Source of the DNA: Vicinamibacteria bacterium
GTDB lineage: Bacteria; Acidobacteriota; Vicinamibacteria; Fen-336
Assembly (NCBI GenBank): GCA_025923995.1
Contig: JAICEW010000008.1
Location: forward strand, 1-45,168
Length of the DNA stretch: 45,168 nucleotides
Direction of reading: 5' to 3'
The position numbers and the translations under genes were made by a program. Of this stretch, positions 1 through 7,241 are shown in pieces (within the stretch, counting starts at the first letter, position 1; the number at the start of each line of letters is the position of its first letter). Under the pieces are notes generated by a model that was not told the DNA's origin, did no database searches, and saw only the letters and a list, made by a program, of their open reading frames with translations.

Positions 1-794
1 AGCAGCTCGGCCGCCACCTCCACCATGCGCGTGGTGGCCATCTTGAACACCCAGCGCCCGTCCATCACCGGGATGTGGTCGCCGCGCGCGATCTGCCCGG
101 GGTCGGTGTACGGGCGGTGCTTGAAGCCGGTGCCTGGCACGTAGAGCTTGTCGTAGTCGGCGCCGTCCGTGTGCAGGATCTGGTCGACGACGCCTCGGCC
201 GTCCTCCTGCGCCTGGATCACCATCGCCGCGCCCGCGTCGCCGAAGAGCACCGTGAGGTGGCGGAAGCGCGAGTTCCACGCGTGCTCCTCCGCCGTGGGC
301 GGCGTGTCCGAGCGGCCGTAGAGGTACTCCCACTGCGGACCGTTCCACGGCATGAACCCGCTGTGGATCTCGGCGCCGACCAGCAGCACGTTCGTCGCGA
401 GGCCGGCGCGCACGTGCGCGTCCACCAGCTGGAGGCCGTAGAGGAACCCGACGCACTGCTGGCGGATGTCGAAGCAGGGCACGGGCCGCAGGCCCAGCTT
501 GGCCTGCAACAGCGCCCCCGAGCCGGGGAAGTAGTGGTCGGGCGTCATGGTCGCGAACACGACCAGGTCGATCTCTTCGGGTGCGACGCCGGCGTGCGCG
601 AGCGCGGCGCGCGCGGCCTCGACGCCCAGGTCTGAGGTGCCCGTGCCCGGATCCACGTAGTAGCGGGTCTCGACGCCGCTGCGCTCGCGGATCCAGGCGT
701 CGCTCGTGTCCATGAGCCGGGACAACATGTCGTTGGTGACCCGGTTCGGCGGAATGAAGGACCCGCTCCCGACGACGACGGCCCGCGGCGCCAT
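1..794 (-). CDS. 3-oxoacyl-ACP synthase III family protein (FabH/KAS III-like), partial at the window edge
   Basis: Condensing enzyme of the thiolase superfamily, expected to join an acyl-CoA or acyl thioester with malonyl-ACP or a similar extender. My own translation from the ATG at 794 gives about 264 residues that run off the left edge. Visible family features are the N-terminal GSGSFIPPNRVTN stretch, the DAWIRERSGVETR segment typical of FabH, and the catalytic cysteine in DIRQQCVGFLYGL (C114). The His and Asn of the KAS III triad would lie in the missing C-terminal part. The start is supported by a purine-rich GGGGAGGG just upstream. It is read in the same direction as the anti-sigma gene upstream but is separated by 65 bases that hold their own -10-like TAGAAT. 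FabH itself, a paralogue for secondary lipids, or an OleA/HMG-CoA synthase-like enzyme cannot be told apart from this fragment. Confidence 0.88.
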   Translation of the reverse strand, partial: MAPRAVVVGSGSFIPPNRVTNDMLSRLMDTSDAWIRERSGVETRYYVDPGTGTSDLGVEAARAALAHAGVAPEEIDLVVFATMTPDHYFPGSGALLQAKLGLRPVPCFDIRQQCVGFLYGLQLVDAHVRAGLATNVLLVGAEIHSGFMPWNGPQWEYLYGRSDTPPTAEEHAWNSRFRHLTVLFGDAGAAMVIQAQEDGRGVVDQILHTDGADYDKLYVPGTGFKHRPYTDPGQIARGDHIPVMDGRWVFKMATTRMVEVAAEL

Positions 795-823
795 GCGCCC
801 TCCCCTTCGCCCCTTGGCCCTGG

Positions 824-829
824 ATTCTA
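824..829 (-). promoter_or_regulatory. -10-like hexamer for the KAS III gene
   Basis: On the minus strand this reads TAGAAT, 29 bases upstream of the ATG at 794. It predicts a leader of roughly 20 bases containing the purine-rich ribosome site. No convincing -35 hexamer was seen. The same hexamer recurs before several other genes in this window, which raises the odds that it is the housekeeping -10. Confidence 0.35.
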
Positions 830-859
830 GCGGGGTGGCCAGGCAGAGTCGCGTCCGGC

Positions 860-1729
860 TCAGCGCACTTCGAAGGGGGCCGCGTGCAGCTCCTCGTGTG
901 TCCCCGTGACTTCCTGGACCGCGAGCACGAACGCACCCGGGCCGAGGAGCTGCGCCTGGACGATGACGTCGAGGACCGGGCCGTTCGCACCGGCCGTCGC
1001 CTTGAGGCCCTCGAACGCGGCGATCTCGCGCCCGTTCACGTCCTGCAGGCTGGCGCGATAGGAGGGACGGGGCGGGACGCCCTCCAGGGGCACGCGCAGG
1101 TGGATCCACTGGCGCGTGACCGCGAAGGAATCGGCGCGGCTTGATCCCCTCTCGATCCCCGCGCGCAGGGGCCAGGTCGCGATCTCTCCCGAGCCGATGC
1201 CTTCGCCAAGGCGCCTGAGCAGCTCGCCCAGCTCCTGCGCCTGCGAGTCGACCGTCTCGCGCAGCGCGGCCTCGTTCGCCTTCGCCGCGGCCGCGTCGCG
1301 CTCGCGCATTCGCCGCTCGCCCACCGACCAGCCGGCGCCCGCCAGGCCCACCACGAGCGCCGCCGCCCAGGGCAGGGCCGCCGTCAGGCGCGAAGGGCGC
1401 GAGGGGCGCGAAGGCGCGGGTCTCGCGACCGTCGACGCGCGCCCGGCCTTGACCGCGTCACGCGCGGCCAGCAGGCTGCGCATGAACGCGACGCGCTCCT
1501 GCCGGCGGGGCGACGCCAGGAAGTACGACTCGAACCGTTCGCGGTCGGGCCTCGCCAGCTCATCCGAGAGGTAGGCGTGGATGAGGTCGTCTCCCGTCGC
1601 CCGCACCTCGTCATGGAACTCGGGCTCGCTGAGCAGCCGTTCATCGATCTCCTCGCGCTGCCCGGGCGTGAGCCCGCCCAGGAGGTACTCCTTGAGGGCC
1701 GCGTCGGGATCGGGCTCGGTCCCGGTCAC
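860..1729 (-). CDS. Membrane-anchored, zinc-less anti-sigma-type protein 1
   Basis: Probable single-pass partner and inhibitor of the sigma factor encoded just upstream. Residues 11-90 form the helical N-terminal domain common in acidobacterial and planctomycete anti-sigma proteins (YLLGGLTPGQREEIDERLL, then DDLIHAYLSDELARPDRERF). It has no cysteine, so it lacks the HxxxCxxC zinc site of classical ZAS domains. A basic, Pro/Ser-rich linker (100-115) leads to one membrane segment at about 117-137, a charged helix at 138-175, and a beta-rich C-terminal domain (about 185-289) that should face the periplasm. The GTG start at 1729 overlaps the sigma stop codon (GTGA), so translation is coupled. The same architecture and length recur in the second pair. 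The role follows from operon position and topology; no direct anti-sigma motif proves it. Confidence 0.75.
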   Translation of the reverse strand: MTGTEPDPDAALKEYLLGGLTPGQREEIDERLLSEPEFHDEVRATGDDLIHAYLSDELARPDRERFESYFLASPRRQERVAFMRSLLAARDAVKAGRASTVARPAPSRPSRPSRLTAALPWAAALVVGLAGAGWSVGERRMRERDAAAAKANEAALRETVDSQAQELGELLRRLGEGIGSGEIATWPLRAGIERGSSRADSFAVTRQWIHLRVPLEGVPPRPSYRASLQDVNGREIAAFEGLKATAGANGPVLDVIVQAQLLGPGAFVLAVQEVTGTHEELHAAPFEVR

Positions 1730-2307
1730 TCGCCGCGCTCCCGCGCCTGGAGGCACTCCTTGAGGCACGCTTCCAGGCGGACGCGCAGCCGGTACGCGCG
1801 TGTCTTGAGCGCCTCGTAGCGGATCCCCAGCCGCTCCGCCAGCAGCCGGCGACCCTCCTGGTGTGATCCGCCGACCTTCTCGTAGTACTCCAGGATGACC
1901 GCGCGCTCGTCGGAGGCCAGGGTCTCGAGACAGCGCGTGAGGCAGGAGCTGCGCGCCTCGTTGAGGCCGTCCGGATGCGCCACCCATTCGCGCGCCGCGC
2001 CGGCCGCGGCCCGCTGCTCGCGCAGCTGCGAGCGCAGCCGCTCGAGCAGCACCAGCCGGGCCACCCCGTAGCTGTAGGACAGGACTCGATCGATCGACTC
2101 CCCCTCTTCCAGCCGCCGGGCGACGCGGTCGAGGGTCTCGTCCGCCGCGGATTCAGGCCGCTGGACGCCCTTCCAGTCGAAGTAGTCGGCCAGCCTCTCC
2201 CGGAGCGAGTGGTATTCGAGGGCGGCGGCCTCCCGGTCGGGTCCCAGCCGCTCCAGGAGACGTTCGAGCGCTTTCCGTGTCAGGGACCAGCGCGCGGACG
2301 TCGTCAA
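1726..2307 (-). CDS. ECF-type RNA polymerase sigma factor 1
   Basis: Group IV sigma factor that would redirect RNA polymerase. Region 2 lies at about residues 28-95 (YHSLRERLADYFDWKG, DRVARRLEEG) and region 4 at about 128-180 (DERAVILEYYEKVGG, then a helix-turn-helix ERLGIRYEALKTRAYRLR). I chose the TTG at 2307 because the protein then aligns without a gap, residue for residue, with sigma factor 2 from its first residues (TSARWSLT against SSTRWSLT). An AGAGGG lies about 8 bases upstream. An ATG at 2412 would add 35 residues that have no counterpart in the paralogue. Two CxxxC pairs (C122/C126 in the linker, C181/C185 at the C-terminus) sit at identical positions in both sigma factors. The gene is coupled to anti-sigma 1 by a 4-base overlap. 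Confidence 0.85.
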   Translation of the reverse strand: MTTSARWSLTRKALERLLERLGPDREAAALEYHSLRERLADYFDWKGVQRPESAADETLDRVARRLEEGESIDRVLSYSYGVARLVLLERLRSQLREQRAAAGAAREWVAHPDGLNEARSSCLTRCLETLASDERAVILEYYEKVGGSHQEGRRLLAERLGIRYEALKTRAYRLRVRLEACLKECLQARERGE

Positions 2308-2529
2308 ACCCTCCACCCTCTTCGGCAAACCGTCCCAGGGTACAACGAAGGCCTCGAAACCCGTCAGGGCGGGGTCGGGGCCGGCGGGCAGCGGAATGGA
2401 TCGAACGTGCATGAAGAGCGAGCAGGGCGCCGGAGGGCGGGCGCCGACAGTGGGGCCCGGGGAGCCCCCTTTCTACAAGGATGTGACGTACGAGGCCCAG
2501 AGGTCACCGCCCGCCCGCGGGACGGCCGG

Positions 2530-3396
2530 TCAGTCGCGCCGGACGACGAACGCCGCGGCCTCGATCTCCTGCGCCTCGGCGTCGTCGCTGAGGATGAGGA
2601 CCATGTACGACGCCGGAGGGAGGAGGCTCGCCCGGACCATCATGTCCACCGTCCGTTCGTTGGTCCCCGAGGCCGTCGGCAGGCTCCGGGAGCTCTGGAT
2701 CTCATTCCCTCCGCTCGTCTGCAGGCTGAGGCGATAGGACGGGGCGCGCAGCTGGTCGGCGAGGGGGATGCGCAGCAGGACCCATTCCGAGCGGAGCTCG
2801 AACGGGTCCGTGGTGCTCCCGCGCTGCAGCCCGGGGCGCACCGTCCAGGTCGCGACCGGGCCGACGTCCTTCGACACTTGCGTGCCCGCCTGCTGCTCCT
2901 CGACGTGCCTGCTCTGCTCGGCCAGGGTGTGCTCCAGGCGGCTCACCCGATCCCGTGCCGCGTCCCGTTCGCGCTCGAGGCGCCGCCTCTCGCCGGTCGA
3001 CCAGCCTCCGGCGGCCAGCCCCACCACCAGCACGGCCGCCCAGGGAAGCCACGTGGTCCAGCGGGAGGCACGCGCCCGAGGCGGAGCGGCACCGGCGGCC
3101 CGCTCGTTCCCGACGCGACCCACCGCCGTCACCAGCGTGCGCACGAAGGCGAAGCGATCGCGATGACGGCGCGAGAGCAGGAAGTGGCTCTCGAAGCGCG
3201 CACGGTCGCCGGCGGGGAGCTGGCCCGCGAGGTAGGCATGGATGAGGTCGTCGGCGGCCGCCTGCAGCTCCGCGTGCACCGCGTCATCAGCGAGGAAGCG
3301 GTCGTCGATCTCCTCCTGGCGCTCCGCGCTCAGCGTGCCCAGGTGATAGCTCCTGAGCTCCGCCTCGCGTCCGGCGGGATCCTCTTCGCCGCTCAT
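2530..3396 (-). CDS. Membrane-anchored, zinc-less anti-sigma-type protein 2
   Basis: Paralogue of the anti-sigma-type protein at 860-1729, nearly the same length (288 residues) and the same order of parts. Residues 12-95 are the cytoplasmic helical domain (YHLGTLSAERQEEIDDRFL, DDLIHAYLAGQLPAGDRARF) with no cysteine. One membrane segment lies at about 114-134, a charged coiled-coil-like helix at 136-170, and a predicted periplasmic beta domain follows (VATWTVRPGLQRG, YRLSLQTSGGNEI). The ATG at 3396 overlaps the stop of sigma factor 2 (ATGA). The conserved TW-P-L/V-R-x-G-x-x-RGS stretch after the helix is shared with paralogue 1 and is a candidate sensor or cleavage region. Function as a sigma inhibitor is inferred from gene pairing. 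Confidence 0.75.
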   Translation of the reverse strand: MSGEEDPAGREAELRSYHLGTLSAERQEEIDDRFLADDAVHAELQAAADDLIHAYLAGQLPAGDRARFESHFLLSRRHRDRFAFVRTLVTAVGRVGNERAAGAAPPRARASRWTTWLPWAAVLVVGLAAGGWSTGERRRLERERDAARDRVSRLEHTLAEQSRHVEEQQAGTQVSKDVGPVATWTVRPGLQRGSTTDPFELRSEWVLLRIPLADQLRAPSYRLSLQTSGGNEIQSSRSLPTASGTNERTVDMMVRASLLPPASYMVLILSDDAEAQEIEAAAFVVRRD

Positions 3397-3968
3397 CGAT
3401 CGCTCTCTTCGAGACACCCGCGCAGGCACGCGTCCAGCCGGTTGCGGAGGCGGTGGGCGCGCGTCTTCAGCGTCGCGTAGCTGATGCCCAGGCGCGTCGC
3501 CAGGCGCTTGCGGCCGCTCAGGTGCACGTCGCCCGCCCCCTCGTAGTATCCGATGATGAGCTCGCGATCGGCCGCCGCCAGCTCCTGCAGGCAGCGGGTC
3601 AGGCACTCGATCCGGACCTCCTCGTCGCCTTTCGTCTGCGCGATCAGCTCCAGGGGCACGCTGGCCGAGTCCTGCTGCTCGCGCGTCTGCTGGCGCAGGC
3701 TCTCGAGCAGGACGTACCGGGCCACGCCGTGCACGTAGGCCTCCACCCGCTGGATGGCTTCGCCCTCCTCCAGCCGCCGCGCCACCCGATCGAGCGTCTC
3801 GTCGCACGCCGCGTCGGGACGGAGCACGCCCTTCCAGTCGAAGTAGTCGACGAGGCGCGCGCGCAGCGCCTCGTAGCGTTCCCCGGCCGCCTCGCGGTCC
3901 GGTCCCAGCCGCTCGAGCAGCCGCTCGAACGCGTCCTCCGTCAGGGACCATCGTGTCGAGGACGTCAT
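3393..3968 (-). CDS. ECF-type RNA polymerase sigma factor 2
   Basis: Second member of the sigma pair, 191 residues, collinear with sigma factor 1. Region 2 is around residues 28-95 (YEALRARLVDYFDWKGVLR, YVHGVARYVLLESLR). Region 4 is around 128-180 (AADRELIIGYYEGAGDV, TRLGISYATLKTRAHRLR). The ATG at 3968 opens MTSSTRWSLT and has AGGAGG some 18 bases upstream and GAGAAG closer. Cysteines C122, C126, C181 and C185 match those of sigma factor 1; C55 is extra. It lies 74 bases downstream of the CHAT protease gene, on the same strand, so one transcript may carry protease, sigma and anti-sigma. The target promoters cannot be deduced here. Confidence 0.87.
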   Translation of the reverse strand: MTSSTRWSLTEDAFERLLERLGPDREAAGERYEALRARLVDYFDWKGVLRPDAACDETLDRVARRLEEGEAIQRVEAYVHGVARYVLLESLRQQTREQQDSASVPLELIAQTKGDEEVRIECLTRCLQELAAADRELIIGYYEGAGDVHLSGRKRLATRLGISYATLKTRAHRLRNRLDACLRGCLEESDR

Positions 3969-4042
3969 GTGGCTTCTCGTGGCCTCCTGCGACCCGCAAA
4001 GCGCTCATGCTAAGTCCGGGAGCGCATCACGACCAAGCCGCC

Positions 4043-7000
4043 CTAGTTCCAGTCGCCCAGCAGCTGGAACCCGGCCCAGTAGTAGGGATGCCGCCACTGC
4101 GGCCGCGAGCGCACGTAGGCCTGCGCGTCGCGCAGGGCCGCGGCGGGGCGCACCGGCGTCGCACCGAGGAGTCCCTCGTAGAAGCGCCCCATCAGCGCAG
4201 CCGTCGCCGCGTCGTCCACGGCCCACAGGCTCGACACCACGCGTCGGGTGCCCGCGTGCAGGAACGCCTGCGGCAGCCCCACCAGACCCTCGCCGCGCAC
4301 CTCCTTGCCGAGCGCGGTGCGGCAACCCGACAGGACGACGACGTCGGCCGACAGGTCGAGGTTGAACGCGTCCAGCGCGCTCAGGAATCCGTCCTGCGCG
4401 CGGGCTTCCGAGTCGAAGAGCGAGAGCACGAGGCCCGAGAGCTCCGGGCGCCGTGTGTTCAGGAACCCGTGCGTCGCGAAATGCACGAACCGGTACTCGC
4501 CCAGTCGGGCCTCGCGCACCGTGCGCAGGCTGGCGTCGAAGTCGAGCGCCACCAGCGAGCGCTCGGCTCCGGCCAGCGAAGCGCTGCGCATGGCCTCGCG
4601 CCGCGTGAACACGAGGCGCTCCAGATGGTCGAGCCCGGCGAAGTCCCGCGCCGCGCGGGACGCGTCGTCGGCCACGCGCACGGGCTCGGCCGGCTTCGCG
4701 CCTCCCGTGACGCGCGCGTCGTCTACACGGAAGACGGGATCGGCCAGCACCGCCACGGTCTTCGAGGGCGGCGCAGGCGCCACCGCACGCAGCAGCCGCA
4801 CGGTCGACACCGACGGCAACGCCACGACCTGGTGCCGCTCGAGCAGGATCCCTCCCCGTGGGTCGGGCAGAGCCGCGAACGGCACGTAGTGGAGCATCCC
4901 GTCGGCGATCACGACCACGCGCTTGCGCAGCCGCGGCTGCGCGGGGGCCACGACCAGGCGCGACAGCTCGCGGGCGGCCGCGGTCCGAGGGGCCTTCGCG
5001 CTCGAGAGCGACCCATGGGCCGTGCGGGCCAGCTCCTCGATCCGCGCGCGGTCCGGCAGCGCGTGCATCTCGAGCGTCTCGCGGGTGACGACCCACAGCG
5101 TCGAGCGCGTGGCTCCGAGCGCGAGCGCGAGCACCACCGTCTCGTCGTCGAGCTGGGCCTGCAGGTCCCTCACGCCCAGCACGGCCGACCGGTCGAGCTC
5201 GGCGTAGCGGGGAGTGAGACGGCGGATCTCCGCATCCAGCTCGCGCAGGTCCCGCTCCAGCCGCGCCAGCCGTCCCGGATGGGGCGAGGAGGCCTCCGTC
5301 CGGCGGAACTGGGTCTCCACCTCGCGCGCGATCAGACGGCGCAGCTCGCGCTGCCGGGCGGCCAGCCGCTCGTCGATGCCCTCGCGGACGCCCTGGCGCG
5401 ACTCGGTCAGCGCGTCGCGGAGCACGCGCGTGCGGGCCCGCTCGGCGGCGTCGAACGCGTCGGCGGCCGCCTCGGTGCCGCCGCGCGCCACCGCCGCCTC
5501 GACCAGCAGGTCCACGTGGAAGTCGTCGATCTCCCGGTGCGACGCCACGAGCGCCTCGCGCCAGTCCACGCGGCGCACCTGGCTGCGCTCCGCCTCGGCG
5601 TGTCCGAGCGCGTGTTCGACCAGCCGGCGCGCCTCGTCGGGCCGTCCCTGTCGGCGCGCCACGCGCGCGAGCAGGTAGGACCCGAGCGCCTCGTACTGCT
5701 CCCAGGCCGTCAGCTGCATCTGCCGTCGGGCCTCGGCGCAGTTCGCTTCCGCGCGCGGGAGATCGCCCGCGGCTTCGTGCAGCCGGCACAGGTTGAGGAG
5801 CGCCCGGACGGTCGGAGCCTGTCCGATCCTCTGCGAGACCGCGACGGAGGCCGCAACCGCCTCGAGGGCCTGCGGGATCTCGCCCGCCTTGAAGTGCGCC
5901 AGCGCCAGATAGTCCAGCGCGACCCGCTCCTCGCGCGGTGCCTTCGCCCGCTCCGCGACCGCATGGGCCTGGCGAGCCAGCGCGATCGCCTCGTTCGCCT
6001 CCCCGCGCTCGGCCGCGATGGCGCTCAGGCGAGACAGCATGTACACCTCGCTGAGGCGGGCTTCGGCCCGGCGGGCGATCTCCAGCCCCCGCCGGGCCAC
6101 GGCGCCGGCCTCGTCCAGGTCTCCCAGCATGAACAGGCTCGTCGCCATGTTGCCCAGGCTGGTGAGGTCGTCGGACGGCTGGCCCGATGCCCGGTGCACC
6201 TGCAAGCCCTCGAGAAGCAGATCGTAGGCGTGCTGGTGCGCGCCGCGGTTGCTGACCAGCGCGGCCAGGCTCGCGAGCCCGACCACGAGGACCTCGTCGT
6301 CCCCGATCTCGCGCGCCAGCGCGATCGACTCCTCGTATCGGTCCTGGGCCAGCGCCATCTCGCTGCGGGCGGCGTGGAACACTCCCAGGTTCTGCAGGGA
6401 CTCGCTCTCGCGGAACCGGTTCCCCCACGCGCGCGCCGCGGCGAGCGCGTTCTGCTGCGCCTCGACCGCCTCGTCATACGCGCCCAGCGCGTACGCCGCC
6501 TCGGCGACGCAGGACAGCGCGTCCGTCTCCAGCATCGTGTCTCCCGCGTCCTGTGCCGACCGGAGCGCTCTCGCGCACTCGTCGGCCGACGCCGGCGGAT
6601 CGATGAAGTTGACGGCGACGCCCAACGCGACCCGGGCCCGGATCTCCGAGCGGACGTCGCCGATGCCGCGCCAGAGCGTCGCGGCCCTGCCGAAGGCGGC
6701 CACGGCGCGCATCCGGAAACCCGCGCCCGCCGACTCCCGCTCGCGCACGCCCTCGCCGAACGCGCGCTCTGCCGCGAGCCGCGCTTCCGCGTCCGCGGGC
6801 GGCCCGACGTCCACGCGCACCAGGAACCGGGACCCCGGCGGCGAACGCCGGGCCCGCACGACGATGCGATGTGTGCCCGAGGCGGGCACCACCCAGGTGA
6901 ACGCCTCGGTCGACTCGCGCACGCGGGCGTCGTCCACCCTCGCCAGCACGCGCCCGTCCGGCCCGGTGACTTCCAGCGAGGCGTCGATTCCGACCTGCGT

Positions 7001-7174
7001 CAGCTCGACCCGCGCCAGCTGGCCCGCTTCCAGCTCCGCCTCGAAGGCGCGAGCGTCGCTGCCGAGGACGCCTTCGTGGATGCTGCCCGGTCGGAGGGGC
7101 TCGGCCGCCCCGGCCGTTCCGGCGAGCAGGAACGCCGCGGCCGTGCTCAGGGTCGGGAGGGACCATCCTGACAT
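4043..7174 (-). CDS. Secreted TPR-CHAT protease-like protein 1
   Basis: Caspase-like CHAT protein of 1043 residues. Order: signal peptide (about 1-23, ending TAGAA); a beta-sandwich resembling bacterial pre-peptidase C-terminal domains (about 24-125); a long array of TPR helices (about 130-640) with repeated A-x-x-x-A-x-x-L-A motifs; a helical connector; and the CHAT domain (about 700-1043). The catalytic dyad is intact: H902 in HFATHG and C951 in LSGCRTALG. The family end motif YYWAGFQLLGDW is present. CHAT domains are clan CD cysteine peptidases, so this one is probably active and, with a signal peptide, extracytoplasmic. It starts 7 bases after a TAGAAT box, so the mRNA may be leaderless. 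It lies immediately upstream of sigma factor 2 and its anti-sigma. Substrate unknown; the anti-sigma periplasmic domains are candidates. Confidence 0.9.
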   Translation of the reverse strand: MSGWSLPTLSTAAAFLLAGTAGAAEPLRPGSIHEGVLGSDARAFEAELEAGQLARVELTQVGIDASLEVTGPDGRVLARVDDARVRESTEAFTWVVPASGTHRIVVRARRSPPGSRFLVRVDVGPPADAEARLAAERAFGEGVRERESAGAGFRMRAVAAFGRAATLWRGIGDVRSEIRARVALGVAVNFIDPPASADECARALRSAQDAGDTMLETDALSCVAEAAYALGAYDEAVEAQQNALAAARAWGNRFRESESLQNLGVFHAARSEMALAQDRYEESIALAREIGDDEVLVVGLASLAALVSNRGAHQHAYDLLLEGLQVHRASGQPSDDLTSLGNMATSLFMLGDLDEAGAVARRGLEIARRAEARLSEVYMLSRLSAIAAERGEANEAIALARQAHAVAERAKAPREERVALDYLALAHFKAGEIPQALEAVAASVAVSQRIGQAPTVRALLNLCRLHEAAGDLPRAEANCAEARRQMQLTAWEQYEALGSYLLARVARRQGRPDEARRLVEHALGHAEAERSQVRRVDWREALVASHREIDDFHVDLLVEAAVARGGTEAAADAFDAAERARTRVLRDALTESRQGVREGIDERLAARQRELRRLIAREVETQFRRTEASSPHPGRLARLERDLRELDAEIRRLTPRYAELDRSAVLGVRDLQAQLDDETVVLALALGATRSTLWVVTRETLEMHALPDRARIEELARTAHGSLSSAKAPRTAAARELSRLVVAPAQPRLRKRVVVIADGMLHYVPFAALPDPRGGILLERHQVVALPSVSTVRLLRAVAPAPPSKTVAVLADPVFRVDDARVTGGAKPAEPVRVADDASRAARDFAGLDHLERLVFTRREAMRSASLAGAERSLVALDFDASLRTVREARLGEYRFVHFATHGFLNTRRPELSGLVLSLFDSEARAQDGFLSALDAFNLDLSADVVVLSGCRTALGKEVRGEGLVGLPQAFLHAGTRRVVSSLWAVDDAATAALMGRFYEGLLGATPVRPAAALRDAQAYVRSRPQWRHPYYWAGFQLLGDWN

Positions 7175-7181
7175 GCGGGCG

Positions 7182-7187
7182 ATTCTA
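7182..7187 (-). promoter_or_regulatory. -10-like hexamer directly before the CHAT gene
   Basis: Reads TAGAAT on the minus strand, with exactly 7 bases (CGCCCGC) before the ATG at 7174. Initiation at the usual distance would begin at or next to the start codon, giving a leaderless message. No clear ribosome site exists in those 7 bases, in line with this. Confidence 0.45.
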
Positions 7188-7241
7188 GTGCGGGAGCGCT
7201 GCTCCTCTTCGCGGAAAGCCCTGCTCGGCGCGACGCCTGGT

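Noticed and set aside
2308-2412. Upstream ATG at 2412 as the start of sigma factor 1
   Set aside because: The added 35 residues have no match in the paralogous sigma factor, while the TTG at 2307 makes the two proteins align end to end without gaps.
3953-7171. Very long open frame (over 1000 codons) on the plus strand
   Set aside because: It mirrors the CHAT gene on the other strand. Its product is low-complexity Arg/His/Gln/Ala-rich without motifs, the usual antisense shadow in GC-rich DNA. The same applies to long frames opposite the PIG-L gene, the ABC operon and the glycosyltransferases.
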